In this document: positions 27,116 to 34,872 of the stretch, in pieces
How the letters are laid out: every line of letters begins with the position of its first letter
How positions within the stretch are numbered: the stretch's first letter is position 1
Notes under the pieces: model-generated
Told to the model about the DNA's origin: nothing
The model's database searches: none
Seen by the model: only the letters and a program-made list of their open reading frames with translations
DNA from: Iodobacter arcticus
Lineage (GTDB): Bacteria > Pseudomonadota > Gammaproteobacteria > Burkholderiales > Chitinibacteraceae
DNA length: 64,000 bases
NCBI RefSeq assembly: GCF_042664895.1
Contig: NZ_JBHTBQ010000006.1
Coordinates: 248,001-312,000 of the forward strand
Reading direction: 5' to 3'
Translations under genes and position numbers: made by a program

Positions 27116-27496
27116 ATGAAGACTGAGAGTCCGCGGGGCCGGGTGAATATTCTGTCCCGGGTTGATTTCATTCGTATGGCGTCTGCACAGCTGGGTGATG
27201 CAGTGTTGTTTCTGACTTACGATACCACTGATGAGCGTACAACCAGATCGCGCGGGGCTTTGATTGATTACTTAAATGATGCGGGAATGATGACGGTAGC
27301 GCAGGCGCTGGAAGTGCATCACTCGATTGTGATGTTTGAGTTGGCAAGCGACGCTGTACGCGCTTGGCAGCAGATTAATGATCATAGCCATGCGGTGGGT
27401 GCTCATGTTTTCTGGCATGGATTACAAGACGATGCTGTGCATTCGGCCGTATTAGCGGCGCGCCCGAGAGAGGTCAGCCCGCTGGTGCATCATTAG
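27116..27496 (+). CDS. Conserved-looking small protein, function unknown
   Basis: A 126-residue soluble protein I do not recognise. GAGGAG lies 7 bases before the ATG at 27116, a strong start, so the codons from 27098 are excluded. The body alternates helices and strands (VDFIRMASAQLGDAVLFLTY, ALIDYLNDAGMMTVAQALEV, IVMFELASDAVRAWQQI), suggesting a compact alpha/beta fold. There are five His residues in the C-terminal third. It is monocistronic with its own terminator, and no neighbour suggests a role. Confidence 0.7.
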   Translation: MKTESPRGRVNILSRVDFIRMASAQLGDAVLFLTYDTTDERTTRSRGALIDYLNDAGMMTVAQALEVHHSIVMFELASDAVRAWQQINDHSHAVGAHVFWHGLQDDAVHSAVLAARPREVSPLVHH

Positions 27497-27526
27497 CTTG
27501 GGATTGTTTATTGAGTTTTACACGTC

Positions 27527-27556
27527 AAAAGGCCCGGAATTTGCTCCGGGCCTTTT
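27527..27556. terminator. Bidirectional terminator
   Basis: A perfect 12-bp stem AAAAGGCCCGGA (27527-27538) pairs with 27545-27556 around a 6-base loop, with A and T runs on both ends. It separates two convergent genes. Confidence 0.93.
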
Positions 27557-27588
27557 GTGTTAGACAAGGTTTACTGTAAACCCGCGTC

Positions 27589-28467
27589 TTACCACTTCAT
27601 TTCGCCTTTGTTGACCTTAGCACCAATTTCGAGTGCCATGCCAAGGCCCGCATTTGGGTAGCGTTTTTTCATCGCGGCGATCAGCGCTGCAGAGTCTTTC
27701 GCTTTAGCCAGCTCAAGATCATAAGCCTTCAGGTATTCACGGTTGTATTGCAGATGCTCAACAGTGAAGGTGGTACCGGCTTTAAAGTGGCCTGGAATCA
27801 CGACTTCAGGTTTTAAGTCTTCCATCTTATCGAGCACTTTCAGCCATTTTGCACGTTTAGCTACGGATGCATCGTCTGCTGTCCACAGGTGGAAGTTACC
27901 AAATACCGATACGCCACCAGCGATGGTTCTGATCGATGGAATCCATACAAAACTGTGCTCTGCATTGTCGCCATCCAAGCCGATGATTTCTAGTTTCTCA
28001 CCATCAACGATCAGTGTGTTTCCGGATAATTGAGCTGGAACAACTGGATTCTTAGGTGCGTTTGTTCCTAAGATCGGGCCCCAGTAAGCCATTTTCTTTG
28101 GCAGTGTTTGCTTGATATGAGCAATAGTCGGTGCGCTTGCTACTACTTTTACACCCGGAAAAGCTTGGGTGATGACTTCAAGGCCGAAGTAGTAATCAGG
28201 GTCGCCATGGCTGATGTAAACCGTAGTCAGCTTTTTGCCGCTGGCTAAAACATTGGCAACTACACGGTGGGCATCGGCTAGGGTAAATTGCGCATCAATT
28301 AGGATAGCTTCGGTTTTACCGGTAATTAAAGTAGAAGCCACACCAAATGTGCTTGGATCTGGGTTTGCATACACTTCAAGTTTTAAAGGGGCTTCGGCAG
28401 CCTGAGCACCAGCGATGATGCCAATAGATAGAGCAAGTGTGGATAAAACAGCAGCAGGTTTAAACAT
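27589..28467 (-). CDS. Exported metallo-beta-lactamase-fold hydrolase
   Basis: A periplasmic MBL-fold protein of 292 residues with a signal peptide ending near AGAQAAEA. The metal motif normally HxHxDH reads HGDPDY in ISHGDPDYYFG, so the second His is Asp and the last His is Tyr. Downstream, GDNAEHSFVWIP and VVIPGHFKAG carry further ligand-like His residues. This variant occurs in some MBL subfamilies of unknown substrate, so metal content may differ from classic enzymes. AAGGAA lies before the ATG at 28467, and the earlier TTG is rejected. It is divergent from a LysR regulator that probably controls it. Confidence 0.85.
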   Translation of the reverse strand: MFKPAAVLSTLALSIGIIAGAQAAEAPLKLEVYANPDPSTFGVASTLITGKTEAILIDAQFTLADAHRVVANVLASGKKLTTVYISHGDPDYYFGLEVITQAFPGVKVVASAPTIAHIKQTLPKKMAYWGPILGTNAPKNPVVPAQLSGNTLIVDGEKLEIIGLDGDNAEHSFVWIPSIRTIAGGVSVFGNFHLWTADDASVAKRAKWLKVLDKMEDLKPEVVIPGHFKAGTTFTVEHLQYNREYLKAYDLELAKAKDSAALIAAMKKRYPNAGLGMALEIGAKVNKGEMKW

Positions 28468-28599
28468 GGTTTGTTTCCTTGAATGAGTGTGATCTGGCAA
28501 TGGACGCTAGATTAGTTGTATACCGTGCGCAGAAAAACCCCAAATCGCGCGTTAGTTTGTTGCATAATTCGAGCGAATGATTGATCTGCAGAAGGAGCG

Positions 28600-29529
28600 G
28601 TGAATGCCGTTACAAAGATGATGGATAGGCTGACCGCGATGCGGGTGTTTATAGAAGTAGTTGATCAGGGCAGCTTAACTGCAGCGGCGGATAAGCTGGA
28701 TATGTCGCGGGCAATGGTTTCCCGCTATCTGGCAGAGCTGGAAGCTTGGCTTGGAGTGCGGCTGCTGCATCGCTCTACCCGAAGTTTGGGCTTGAGTAGC
28801 GCAGGGCAGGATGCTTTGCCGCGTTGCCGGCAAATGCTGGAGCTGGCTGATGATGTGCAGGGAATAACGCATAATCTGAATGCGGCGCCACATGGCCTGA
28901 TCCGCGTTGCGAGCAGTAATTCCTTCGCCCAATCACACTTAGCCGCAGCGGCAGCGGCCTTTGTTGCCCAGTACCCAGATACGCAGGTTGAGCTGATTGT
29001 GGGAGATAGAAGTATTAATCTGGTGGATGAGCGAATTGATCTGGCGATCCGCATTACTAATGATGTAGACCCTGGCCTGATTGCCCGAAAACTAAGCGTT
29101 TGCCGCTCGGTTGTTTGCGCCACACCGGCTTATCTGGCGCAGCATGGCACGCCTTTGCATCCTGAGGATTTGCTGCAGCATCAATGCTTAACACATGCTT
29201 TTTTTGGTAAAAATGGCTGGCGGTTTACTAAGGAAGGGCAACCTTTTGTTGCCAATGTGGCTGGCGCGATTAGCGCGAATGATGCAAATGTGATTTTGCA
29301 AGCAGCGCTGGCAGGGGCAGGAGTGGCTCATCAGCCCACATTTAGTGCAGCACCTTATTTAGAGTCAGGGCAATTAGTCCGGCTTTTATCTGATTATCAA
29401 TCGGATGAACTAGGGATTTATGGTCTTTACACTTCGCGCCGTCATATGCCGATTATTCTGCGCAGCTTATTAGATTTTTTAGCCGATCGTTTTGGGCGTG
29501 AACCATCTTGGGATAAAGTATTGAAATAA
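28600..29529 (+). CDS. LysR-family transcriptional regulator
   Basis: A 309-residue activator or repressor. The N-terminal helix-turn-helix has MRVFIEVVDQGSLTAAADKLDMSRAMVSRYLAELE, followed by LGVRLLHRSTRSLGLS. The substrate-binding domain follows from about residue 95. The GTG at 28600 lies only 2 bases after GAAGGAG, while the ATG at 28618 is 20 bases from it, so the exact start is uncertain. It is divergent from the MBL-fold gene with 132 bp between, the usual layout for a LysR protein and its target. Confidence 0.9.
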   Translation: MNAVTKMMDRLTAMRVFIEVVDQGSLTAAADKLDMSRAMVSRYLAELEAWLGVRLLHRSTRSLGLSSAGQDALPRCRQMLELADDVQGITHNLNAAPHGLIRVASSNSFAQSHLAAAAAAFVAQYPDTQVELIVGDRSINLVDERIDLAIRITNDVDPGLIARKLSVCRSVVCATPAYLAQHGTPLHPEDLLQHQCLTHAFFGKNGWRFTKEGQPFVANVAGAISANDANVILQAALAGAGVAHQPTFSAAPYLESGQLVRLLSDYQSDELGIYGLYTSRRHMPIILRSLLDFLADRFGREPSWDKVLK

Positions 29530-29606
29530 TTTACCTGATTATGCCTCTTGCTCAATGGACTCTGCGTAGATAAATTTCTTGAGTGCGGGATTTAGTTTTT
29601 GAATTT

Positions 29607-29666
29607 GTAGGGCGGGTGAAACCCGCGAGCGATGCCGAATAAATACGCGGGCTTCACCCGCCCTAC
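29607..29666. repeat. GTAGGGCGGGTGAAACCCGCG palindromic repeat unit
   Basis: An approximately 21-bp near-perfect inverted repeat spanning 60 bp. The left arm begins GTAGGGCGGGTGAAACCCGC and the right arm ends TTCACCCGCCCTAC. A nearly identical unit lies at 47567-47626, and related arms bracket copy A of the 240-bp element. Confidence 0.88.
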
Positions 29667-29709
29667 GATATTTATAATGTTGTTGAGCAAGCGGCATCAT
29701 CAGGATGAT

Positions 29710-30462
29710 TTAAGGCTTGCCGATAGTATGTTTGACTAGCATGTTTTTTAATTTATTATTTTTCTCCAATAAATCTAACCCATTGTTGAGTAGTATTATT
29801 GTTTCTTTTGATTGGTTTGAATTTATTCCAACTATAAAGTGTGCTGCTATAGGCGGGGCCGCGTTTAATTTTTCTACTTTAAAATACTTATTCTGTAGCC
29901 CGTGCCGCTCCATTCTTAATAAGGCTTGGGCAACTTCTACGTACTCTAGCAAGATATCGCAGCGGCCTACTTTTAGTTTATTAACAACAGATTCATAATT
30001 GTTTGCAGTGCTATCGATTTCTGTGGCGGAAGCCAAATTAAAGGCCTGATAGTTAAAGCCATTAATCCCGCATTTTTTTATATTATTGCCAAGCGCCGTG
30101 GCGTTTTTAGTATGCCGAATATAGCCAGGTGTTAAATAAAGATAAGGTTGGGAAAATAAAAATTTTGTTTCTCGCTCGGCAGTGCGTGATGTTGCCATGG
30201 CAATTTGAAAATCAGTACCTTTTTGCACTTCGGCTAAACAGCGTGGCCAAGGCAGAAGCTGTATTTCTATTTGGTAGCCGGCGCTTTTAAAAATGCCGCG
30301 CAGTACATCAACTGAGTAGCCTTCAATTTTTTTATTTTGGGCATCTACATAATAGGATGAGGGCGGCCATTCAGATTGCCCGCCGCATACACGCACACTT
30401 TTTTCGGCCAAGCCAGCATTTGGGTATAGGCAAAGTAGAAAAAATAAGGCACGTAATATCAT
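29710..30462 (-). CDS. Periplasmic amino-acid-type substrate-binding protein
   Basis: A 250-residue exported protein of the family 3 binding-protein type. The signal peptide (ILRALFFLLCLYPNAGLAE) is followed by VRVCGGQSEWPPSSYYVD, IEGYSVDVLRGIF and CLAEVQKGTDFQIAMATSRT, matching the two-lobe ligand-binding fold. No permease or ATPase adjoins it, so it may serve a distant transporter or act as a sensor partner. It is AT-richer than its neighbours. The 275 bp upstream show nothing I can name. Confidence 0.82.
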   Translation of the reverse strand: MILRALFFLLCLYPNAGLAEKSVRVCGGQSEWPPSSYYVDAQNKKIEGYSVDVLRGIFKSAGYQIEIQLLPWPRCLAEVQKGTDFQIAMATSRTAERETKFLFSQPYLYLTPGYIRHTKNATALGNNIKKCGINGFNYQAFNLASATEIDSTANNYESVVNKLKVGRCDILLEYVEVAQALLRMERHGLQNKYFKVEKLNAAPPIAAHFIVGINSNQSKETIILLNNGLDLLEKNNKLKNMLVKHTIGKP

Positions 30463-30737
30463 GATTGATCTATGTTGTTTATAATAAACATTAGCTTTTT
30501 ACTTGCTGGCATGGCCATTCATTTCTAACATCATTAGATATCAATGATAAGCAACTTATCACGATGGCAAGGCAATGTATTTGCTATTTATAGCTGATTT
30601 AATGCGCAGGAACGTTGCAGAAATTTGTAACTGGGGAAATAGAGTACGTAATAAATTCGCTGTTTAGAGTCGCGATGGATGATTTTAGAGTGTGCGAAAG
30701 AGAGTTTGCACTGAGCGGTTGGGGCTTTTTAAGGCGC

Positions 30738-31448
30738 TCAGGCTTGTGCCAAAAGATGGCTTTGTTTTCTGCCTTCCGGGCCTAAATCTAAATACCGTGG
30801 GCCACCTGGCAAATTAAGCAGCTGCAAGCTCATATCGCCCAGTAGTTTCAGCAGGGATTTTCCATTTTCACTTGGCTTAAGTAATTGGAAGGGCTGATAG
30901 GTGGGCTCGCTGCTTAGTCGTTTCAGCAGCTCTTCTGCCGTATCTGCAAATTGTGTATTTAAATTGCTAGCCAGGCTAGGTGGCAATTCAGTGGCGGGCT
31001 GAAAACTGCTGGCGCTCGCCCCTTCAATAATAGATTGGTAACGGACATCAATTTCAAAATCAAACTGGCGGCCATCGGCAGTAAATAGTTTACCCTTGCC
31101 ATTAAAGTGGCTAGTGTCTTCCAGCCTAAAGCCCGCGGCTGCGCCATTGGCGCTTTGCTGGGCTGCAGCTGCAAAATTTGATGAGCTGCTCAGTTCCGCC
31201 TGCTCAAAGCTAAATGTCATGCCCTTGGCCGCATCGCCGAATAGTTGCTGGGCAAATCCTTGCATTAAATTCTGTGCTAAATCAGTGGTGGCTTTGCCTA
31301 ACTCTTCAGCACGCTTTAGCAGAACATTACTGCTTTCCGGTAAGGCTTTATCTACTTTGTCTGCTCGTGCGCTGGCTACCATGCTTTCTGCAGAGGGCGC
31401 ATAAAAGCTAGGTGTTGTACGATGATTAAGTAGCGAGAGCGGGTTCAT
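30738..31448 (-). CDS. Uncharacterised protein, function unknown
   Basis: A 236-residue soluble protein without signal peptide or membrane segment, not recognised. The N-terminal half is helical and rich in Ala and Ser (ESMVASARADKVDKALPESS, ATTDLAQNLMQGFAQQLF, SSSSNFAAAAQQSANGAAAG). The middle has a short beta-rich segment HFNGKGKLFTADGRQFDFEID. The C-terminus is Leu-rich. It somewhat recalls secreted or flagellar accessory proteins with Ala-rich helices, but I see no specific motif. It is monocistronic and divergent from an MFS gene. Confidence 0.6.
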   Translation of the reverse strand: MNPLSLLNHRTTPSFYAPSAESMVASARADKVDKALPESSNVLLKRAEELGKATTDLAQNLMQGFAQQLFGDAAKGMTFSFEQAELSSSSNFAAAAQQSANGAAAGFRLEDTSHFNGKGKLFTADGRQFDFEIDVRYQSIIEGASASSFQPATELPPSLASNLNTQFADTAEELLKRLSSEPTYQPFQLLKPSENGKSLLKLLGDMSLQLLNLPGGPRYLDLGPEGRKQSHLLAQA

Positions 31449-31622
31449 AGCCGATAACTCAAAGAGGTTTATTTCTTATCGGCAGCGTATTGATATTTCT
31501 TTAGGCGATATATATTTTTGAGCGCACTTTCACCATGAATGCCTGACTATAAATACTCTAAAATGGCCGGTTCATAAGGCCCCGATCTTAATAGGGCAAT
31601 GCTCTGTTTTTTAGGAATTTGC

Positions 31623-32831
31623 ATGCTGAAATCGCTTAAGCCCGAACGCCGCACTCAGGCCATGTTGCTGGTCCTGATGCTGGTGATGTTTACTTCGATC
31701 GCAGATTTTATGATCTTGATGCCGCTGGCTTCGGATTTGATGCACGAGATGCATATTGATACCGCTGAGTTTGGCTTTTTAGTCTCAGCCTATGCTTTGG
31801 CTGCAGGCGTGGCTTCTTTATTGGCCGCATCGCTGGCTGATCGCTTTGATCGGCGGCAGGCATTGTTGTTTTGTTATGCCGGCCTGGTTGTGGCCACATT
31901 GGCCTGCTCGGCGGCTACAGGGTTTTATAGCTTGCTGGCTGCTCGTGGTTTGGCTGGTGTGTTTGGCGGGGTAATTGGCTCGATTATTTTTGCCATTGTG
32001 GGAGATTTAGTTCCGCCAGAGCGGCGAGGTTGGGCAATGAGCTGGGTGATGCTGGGCTTTTCATTATCTGCGGTAGCCGGTGTGCCCTTGGGCTTATTTA
32101 TTGCTGCGCACTCCAATTGGCGCATGCCTTTTGTGGCGTTGTCCTTGATGTGTGCCTTGGTCTGGATCGGAGTATGGTATTTGCTGCCTGCGGTAAAAGG
32201 CCATTTGATGAAGAATCAGCCTGTGCAGGGCTTATTGGCGGGTTACAAGGCGCTATTTGCTGATGCTAATCACTGGTGGGCCTGCGGTGTAACAGCCATG
32301 TTGACTTTATCCGGCTTTTGCGTGATTCCCTATGTTGCTTCGACGATGGTAAGCAATTCCGGGTTAACAACGCATGATTTGGTTTATGTGTATTTGCTGG
32401 GTGGGGTAGCTACTTTATTTTCAAGACCATTCATTGGCGGTTTAATTGATCGTTTCAGCCCTGGCCGTATTTTGGGCTATTTAGTGGTGGTGAGTTTTGT
32501 ACCGCTTATTTTAGTTACGCAAACGTTTTCTTTATCGATTGCATGGCAGTTATTATTTTCTACGCTATTTTTTGTGTTTGTTAGCGGGCGCTTTATTCCG
32601 GCAACGGCGATGGTGACTGGCGCTACTGCACCGCAAATGCGCGGGCGGCTGATGGCATTTAATTCAGCAACACAGAATTTTGCATCGGGTATTGCGGCGC
32701 TTTTGGCGGGCTTGATTATGACGCAGAGCAGCAGCGGCCGGATTTTGAATTTTGATTGGGTAGGGTATTTAAGCTGCATATTTGGCCTGCTGGCGATCTG
32801 GATGGCCAAGCGGGTAAAAGCCGTGTCTTAA
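31623..32831 (+). CDS. MFS transporter
   Basis: A 402-residue inner-membrane transporter with about twelve hydrophobic segments. The loop motif between TM2 and TM3 reads ASLADRFDRRQAL, and there are conserved stretches FGGVIGSIIFAIVGDLVPPERRG and GGLIDRFSPGRIL. It resembles arabinose-efflux/YdhP-type drug:proton antiporters, but the substrate cannot be read from sequence. AGGA lies 7 bases before the ATG at 31623. The earlier start at 31599 has no ribosome site. A strong terminator follows. Confidence 0.87.
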   Translation: MLKSLKPERRTQAMLLVLMLVMFTSIADFMILMPLASDLMHEMHIDTAEFGFLVSAYALAAGVASLLAASLADRFDRRQALLFCYAGLVVATLACSAATGFYSLLAARGLAGVFGGVIGSIIFAIVGDLVPPERRGWAMSWVMLGFSLSAVAGVPLGLFIAAHSNWRMPFVALSLMCALVWIGVWYLLPAVKGHLMKNQPVQGLLAGYKALFADANHWWACGVTAMLTLSGFCVIPYVASTMVSNSGLTTHDLVYVYLLGGVATLFSRPFIGGLIDRFSPGRILGYLVVVSFVPLILVTQTFSLSIAWQLLFSTLFFVFVSGRFIPATAMVTGATAPQMRGRLMAFNSATQNFASGIAALLAGLIMTQSSSGRILNFDWVGYLSCIFGLLAIWMAKRVKAVS

Positions 32832-32836
32832 AAAGT

Positions 32837-32864
32837 AAAAGGCTGATCTTGATCAGCCTTTTTT
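32837..32864. terminator. Terminator after MFS gene
   Basis: A perfect 12-bp stem AAAAGGCTGATC (32837-32848) pairs with 32851-32862 around a two-base centre, followed by Ts. It also serves the convergent small gene. Confidence 0.9.
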
Positions 32865-32891
32865 GATTTGCGCATTGTTCTGCTACTTTTA

Positions 32892-33107
32892 TCAGTCGAC
32901 AATGGTGACTAAGTTTCTTAAGTCTTCTTGGGTTTTTTCGCCCCTGTTCCAGCAAACACGGGCGCGGTTGCCTTCTACATTCATCACAAGACCGTCGATT
33001 TTTTCTGAGCCATCTATGGTTGCAATGCGGTTTACGCGAGTATTAATAGCAATGTTTTGTGAGGCGGAAAAAAACAGGTGGTAAAGGCTGCCTAGTAAGC
33101 TAATCAT
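32892..33107 (-). CDS. Small SH3/Tudor-like protein, function unknown
   Basis: A 71-residue protein. A short hydrophobic N-terminus (MISLLGSLYHLFF) is followed by a beta-rich part: NRIATIDGSEKIDGLVMNVE, then RARVCWNRGEKTQEDLRNLV. That pattern resembles SH3- or Tudor-like small barrels. GGAG lies 9 bases before the ATG at 33107. An in-frame ATG at 33122 lacks a ribosome site. The promoter region contains two palindromic operator-like sites, suggesting tight regulation. Confidence 0.6.
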   Translation of the reverse strand: MISLLGSLYHLFFSASQNIAINTRVNRIATIDGSEKIDGLVMNVEGNRARVCWNRGEKTQEDLRNLVTIVD

Positions 33108-33124
33108 TGTAATGCTCTCCATTT

Positions 33125-33178
33125 AATGTAGTATTACTACTAATTTTATAGTGGTTAATTTAGTAGTACAACTACATT
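33125..33178. promoter_or_regulatory. Paired 13-bp palindromes, operator-like
   Basis: The site GTAGTATTACTAC (33128-33140) is a perfect palindrome, and a close copy GTAGTACAACTAC lies at 33162-33174, with centres 34 bp apart. The larger arms 33125-33145 and 33157-33178 are also inverted to each other with two mismatches and one extra base. They lie just upstream of the small minus-strand gene and suggest binding by a dimeric regulator. Confidence 0.6.
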
Positions 33179-33340
33179 TTTATGTGATTATCTACATGGC
33201 ATCACGGTGGCGGCCAGCTATAAGCCATTGATCAATCAATAGTTTGATGGTTTTTATATTGCAGACGGTAAGCTGCGGGCTTTTATAGAGGCAGCAATCA
33301 GCCTACGCTGCCTGTAGTGCGTACGTATTGGGGACACAAA

Positions 33341-33649
33341 ATGCAGAAGATCACTTTTTTTAAACGTTTTGTTGATGATATTTTGGCTGAGCGCAAAACC
33401 ATTACGATTCGCGATGCGAGTGAAGCAAATGTAAGTGCCGGTGATATTCTTGAAGTAAGCACACTGGAAGAAGGGCGCTGGTTTTGCCGCTTGCAGGTTT
33501 TATCACTTACGCCAGTAAATCTGGAAGATTTAACACCATTGCATGCCGCACAGGAAAATATGGGACTGCCTGAATTGAAGCAGTTAATTCGGGAAATCTA
33601 CCCGCAGCAGGATTATTTTTATGTGATTCATTTTGTATTAGTAAAGTAA
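33341..33649 (+). CDS. yqfB: N4-acetylcytidine amidohydrolase (YqfB, ASCH domain)
   Basis: A 102-residue ASCH-fold enzyme that removes the acetyl group from N4-acetylcytidine. It matches E. coli YqfB from end to end: ITFFKRFVDDILAERKTITIR at the start and QENMGLPELKQLIREIYP later. By alignment, catalytic Lys, Thr and Glu of YqfB correspond to Lys19, Thr22 and Glu72, all present. GGGGA lies 6 bases before the ATG at 33341. It stands alone ahead of the marC-family gene. Confidence 0.93.
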   Translation: MQKITFFKRFVDDILAERKTITIRDASEANVSAGDILEVSTLEEGRWFCRLQVLSLTPVNLEDLTPLHAAQENMGLPELKQLIREIYPQQDYFYVIHFVLVK

Positions 33650-33729
33650 TAACAATGCTTTAGCAGCCCAGTGCATTTCTTCGTTTAAAATGCCGACCCA
33701 TTGCCACTTTTTGTAAGGTTGTAAACAAT

Positions 33730-34428
33730 ATGCTGCAAACCTTAACTGTATTTTTCGGCAATATGCTTTTGGTTTTTGGCGCTTTAATGCCCATTTTAAA
33801 TCCACCTGGCCATGCCCCGATGTTTTTGACACTGACCGCCAATTACAACTCGCAAGAGCGAGTGATTTTGGCGCGTCGAGTGGGTATCTATAGTTTTATT
33901 TTGCTGCTGGTCAGTATGTTTATTGGTAGTTATGTATTGGAGTTTTTTGGCGTGTCACTACCGATAGTGCAAGTCGGTGGCGGTTTGCTAGTGGCCACTG
34001 CTGGTTGGCAGTTGATGAGCTCGGGCGATGATGGGCATAAGGCTGCGGGGATGGAGCATGTAGGGGCCACTCGCCCAAGTAATGAGGAATTACGCGAGCG
34101 GGCATTTTATCCGCTGACTTTCCCCATTACGGTAGGGCCAGGCTCGATTACGGTAGCGATTGCCTTGGGGGCTGGCTTTAATGGGCCTGGTTTGCAGAAG
34201 TTTTCTATGCCTTTAGCTAGCTTAACCGCCATCGCGATTACCTCTTATTCGCTCTATTTATGCTATCGCCACGCCGAGCGTTTGCTCAAATTATTGGGCA
34301 GTACCGGCTCGATTATTTTCTTGCGGCTATCTGCATTTATTTTGATGTGTATTGGGATTCAGATTTTCTGGGATGGCTTTAGTGTGTTGTTTGGTGAGCT
34401 GCTGGTGCATTACTTAAAGCCATCATGA
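33730..34428 (+). CDS. MarC-family integral membrane protein
   Basis: A 232-residue inner-membrane protein with about six hydrophobic segments. It has the MarC-family signatures ALMPILNPPGHAPMFL near residue 18 and AFYPLTFPITVGPGSI near 125. Relatives include MarC, YchE and YhgN. MarC was once linked to antibiotic resistance, but that link did not hold up, and the role stays unknown. The gene begins 80 bp after yqfB and ends in a strong terminator. Confidence 0.88.
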   Translation: MLQTLTVFFGNMLLVFGALMPILNPPGHAPMFLTLTANYNSQERVILARRVGIYSFILLLVSMFIGSYVLEFFGVSLPIVQVGGGLLVATAGWQLMSSGDDGHKAAGMEHVGATRPSNEELRERAFYPLTFPITVGPGSITVAIALGAGFNGPGLQKFSMPLASLTAIAITSYSLYLCYRHAERLLKLLGSTGSIIFLRLSAFILMCIGIQIFWDGFSVLFGELLVHYLKPS

Positions 34429-34442
34429 AAATTTAAATCATG

Positions 34443-34489
34443 AAAAAAGGGCATAGAGAGCACGATCAGTGCTTCCTATGCCCTTTTTC
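34443..34489. terminator. Bidirectional terminator between marC-like gene and slyX
   Basis: A 14-bp stem pairs 34443-34456 (AAAAAAGGGCATAG) with 34476-34489, with one end mismatch. The loop itself has a smaller GCAC/GTGC hairpin. A and T runs on the two sides suit both convergent genes. Confidence 0.88.
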
Positions 34490-34508
34490 TATTTGCTACT
34501 GGCAGAAA

Positions 34509-34709
34509 TTAATAATGAGGCGGTACTTCATCAAATAATGATTTCTGTGCAGAGCCACTAGGCTCTTGTTGCTGCAACCAGCGTAATTCATTCACTACCT
34601 GATCTAATTGCCGCTGCTGGGTGGCAACGATGCGGTTTAACTCTTCTAATAGCTCATCTTGCAGCGCCAGCTTGATTTCCAGCTCGGTAATACGGTTTTC
34701 TAAATTCAT
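34509..34709 (-). CDS. slyX: SlyX family protein
   Basis: A 66-residue coiled-coil protein. The heptad pattern MNLENRITELEIKLALQDEL and LEELNRIVATQQRQLDQVV, and the closing ...PPHY, are typical of SlyX. Function is unknown, and in enterobacteria it lies near slyD. Here it has no slyD neighbour. The ATG follows an AGAGAAAA stretch. Confidence 0.85.
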   Translation of the reverse strand: MNLENRITELEIKLALQDELLEELNRIVATQQRQLDQVVNELRWLQQQEPSGSAQKSLFDEVPPHY

Positions 34710-34731
34710 TGTTTTCTCTCAGGCATAAAAA

Positions 34732-34865
34732 TTCTGTAAACACAGAGAACAAGAAGAACACAGAGCCCACAAAGAAAACAAATCAATCGCTCTGATGTGA
34801 ACAATTGGGTTTTCTCTGTGTGCTGCTTTTAAGCTTCGTGTGCTCTGTGTCTACAGGTTTTTGAT
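34732..34865. repeat. CTCTGTG-type repeat in inverted arrangement
   Basis: The left side has CTGTAAACACAGAGAAC and ACACAGAGCCC. The right side has TTCTCTGTGTGCTG and TGCTCTGTGTCTACAG. The two sides form a loose inverted repeat spanning about 130 bp between slyX and ygiQ. The copies at 50460-50535 are arranged the same way. Confidence 0.75.
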
Positions 34866-34872
34866 GACCATT

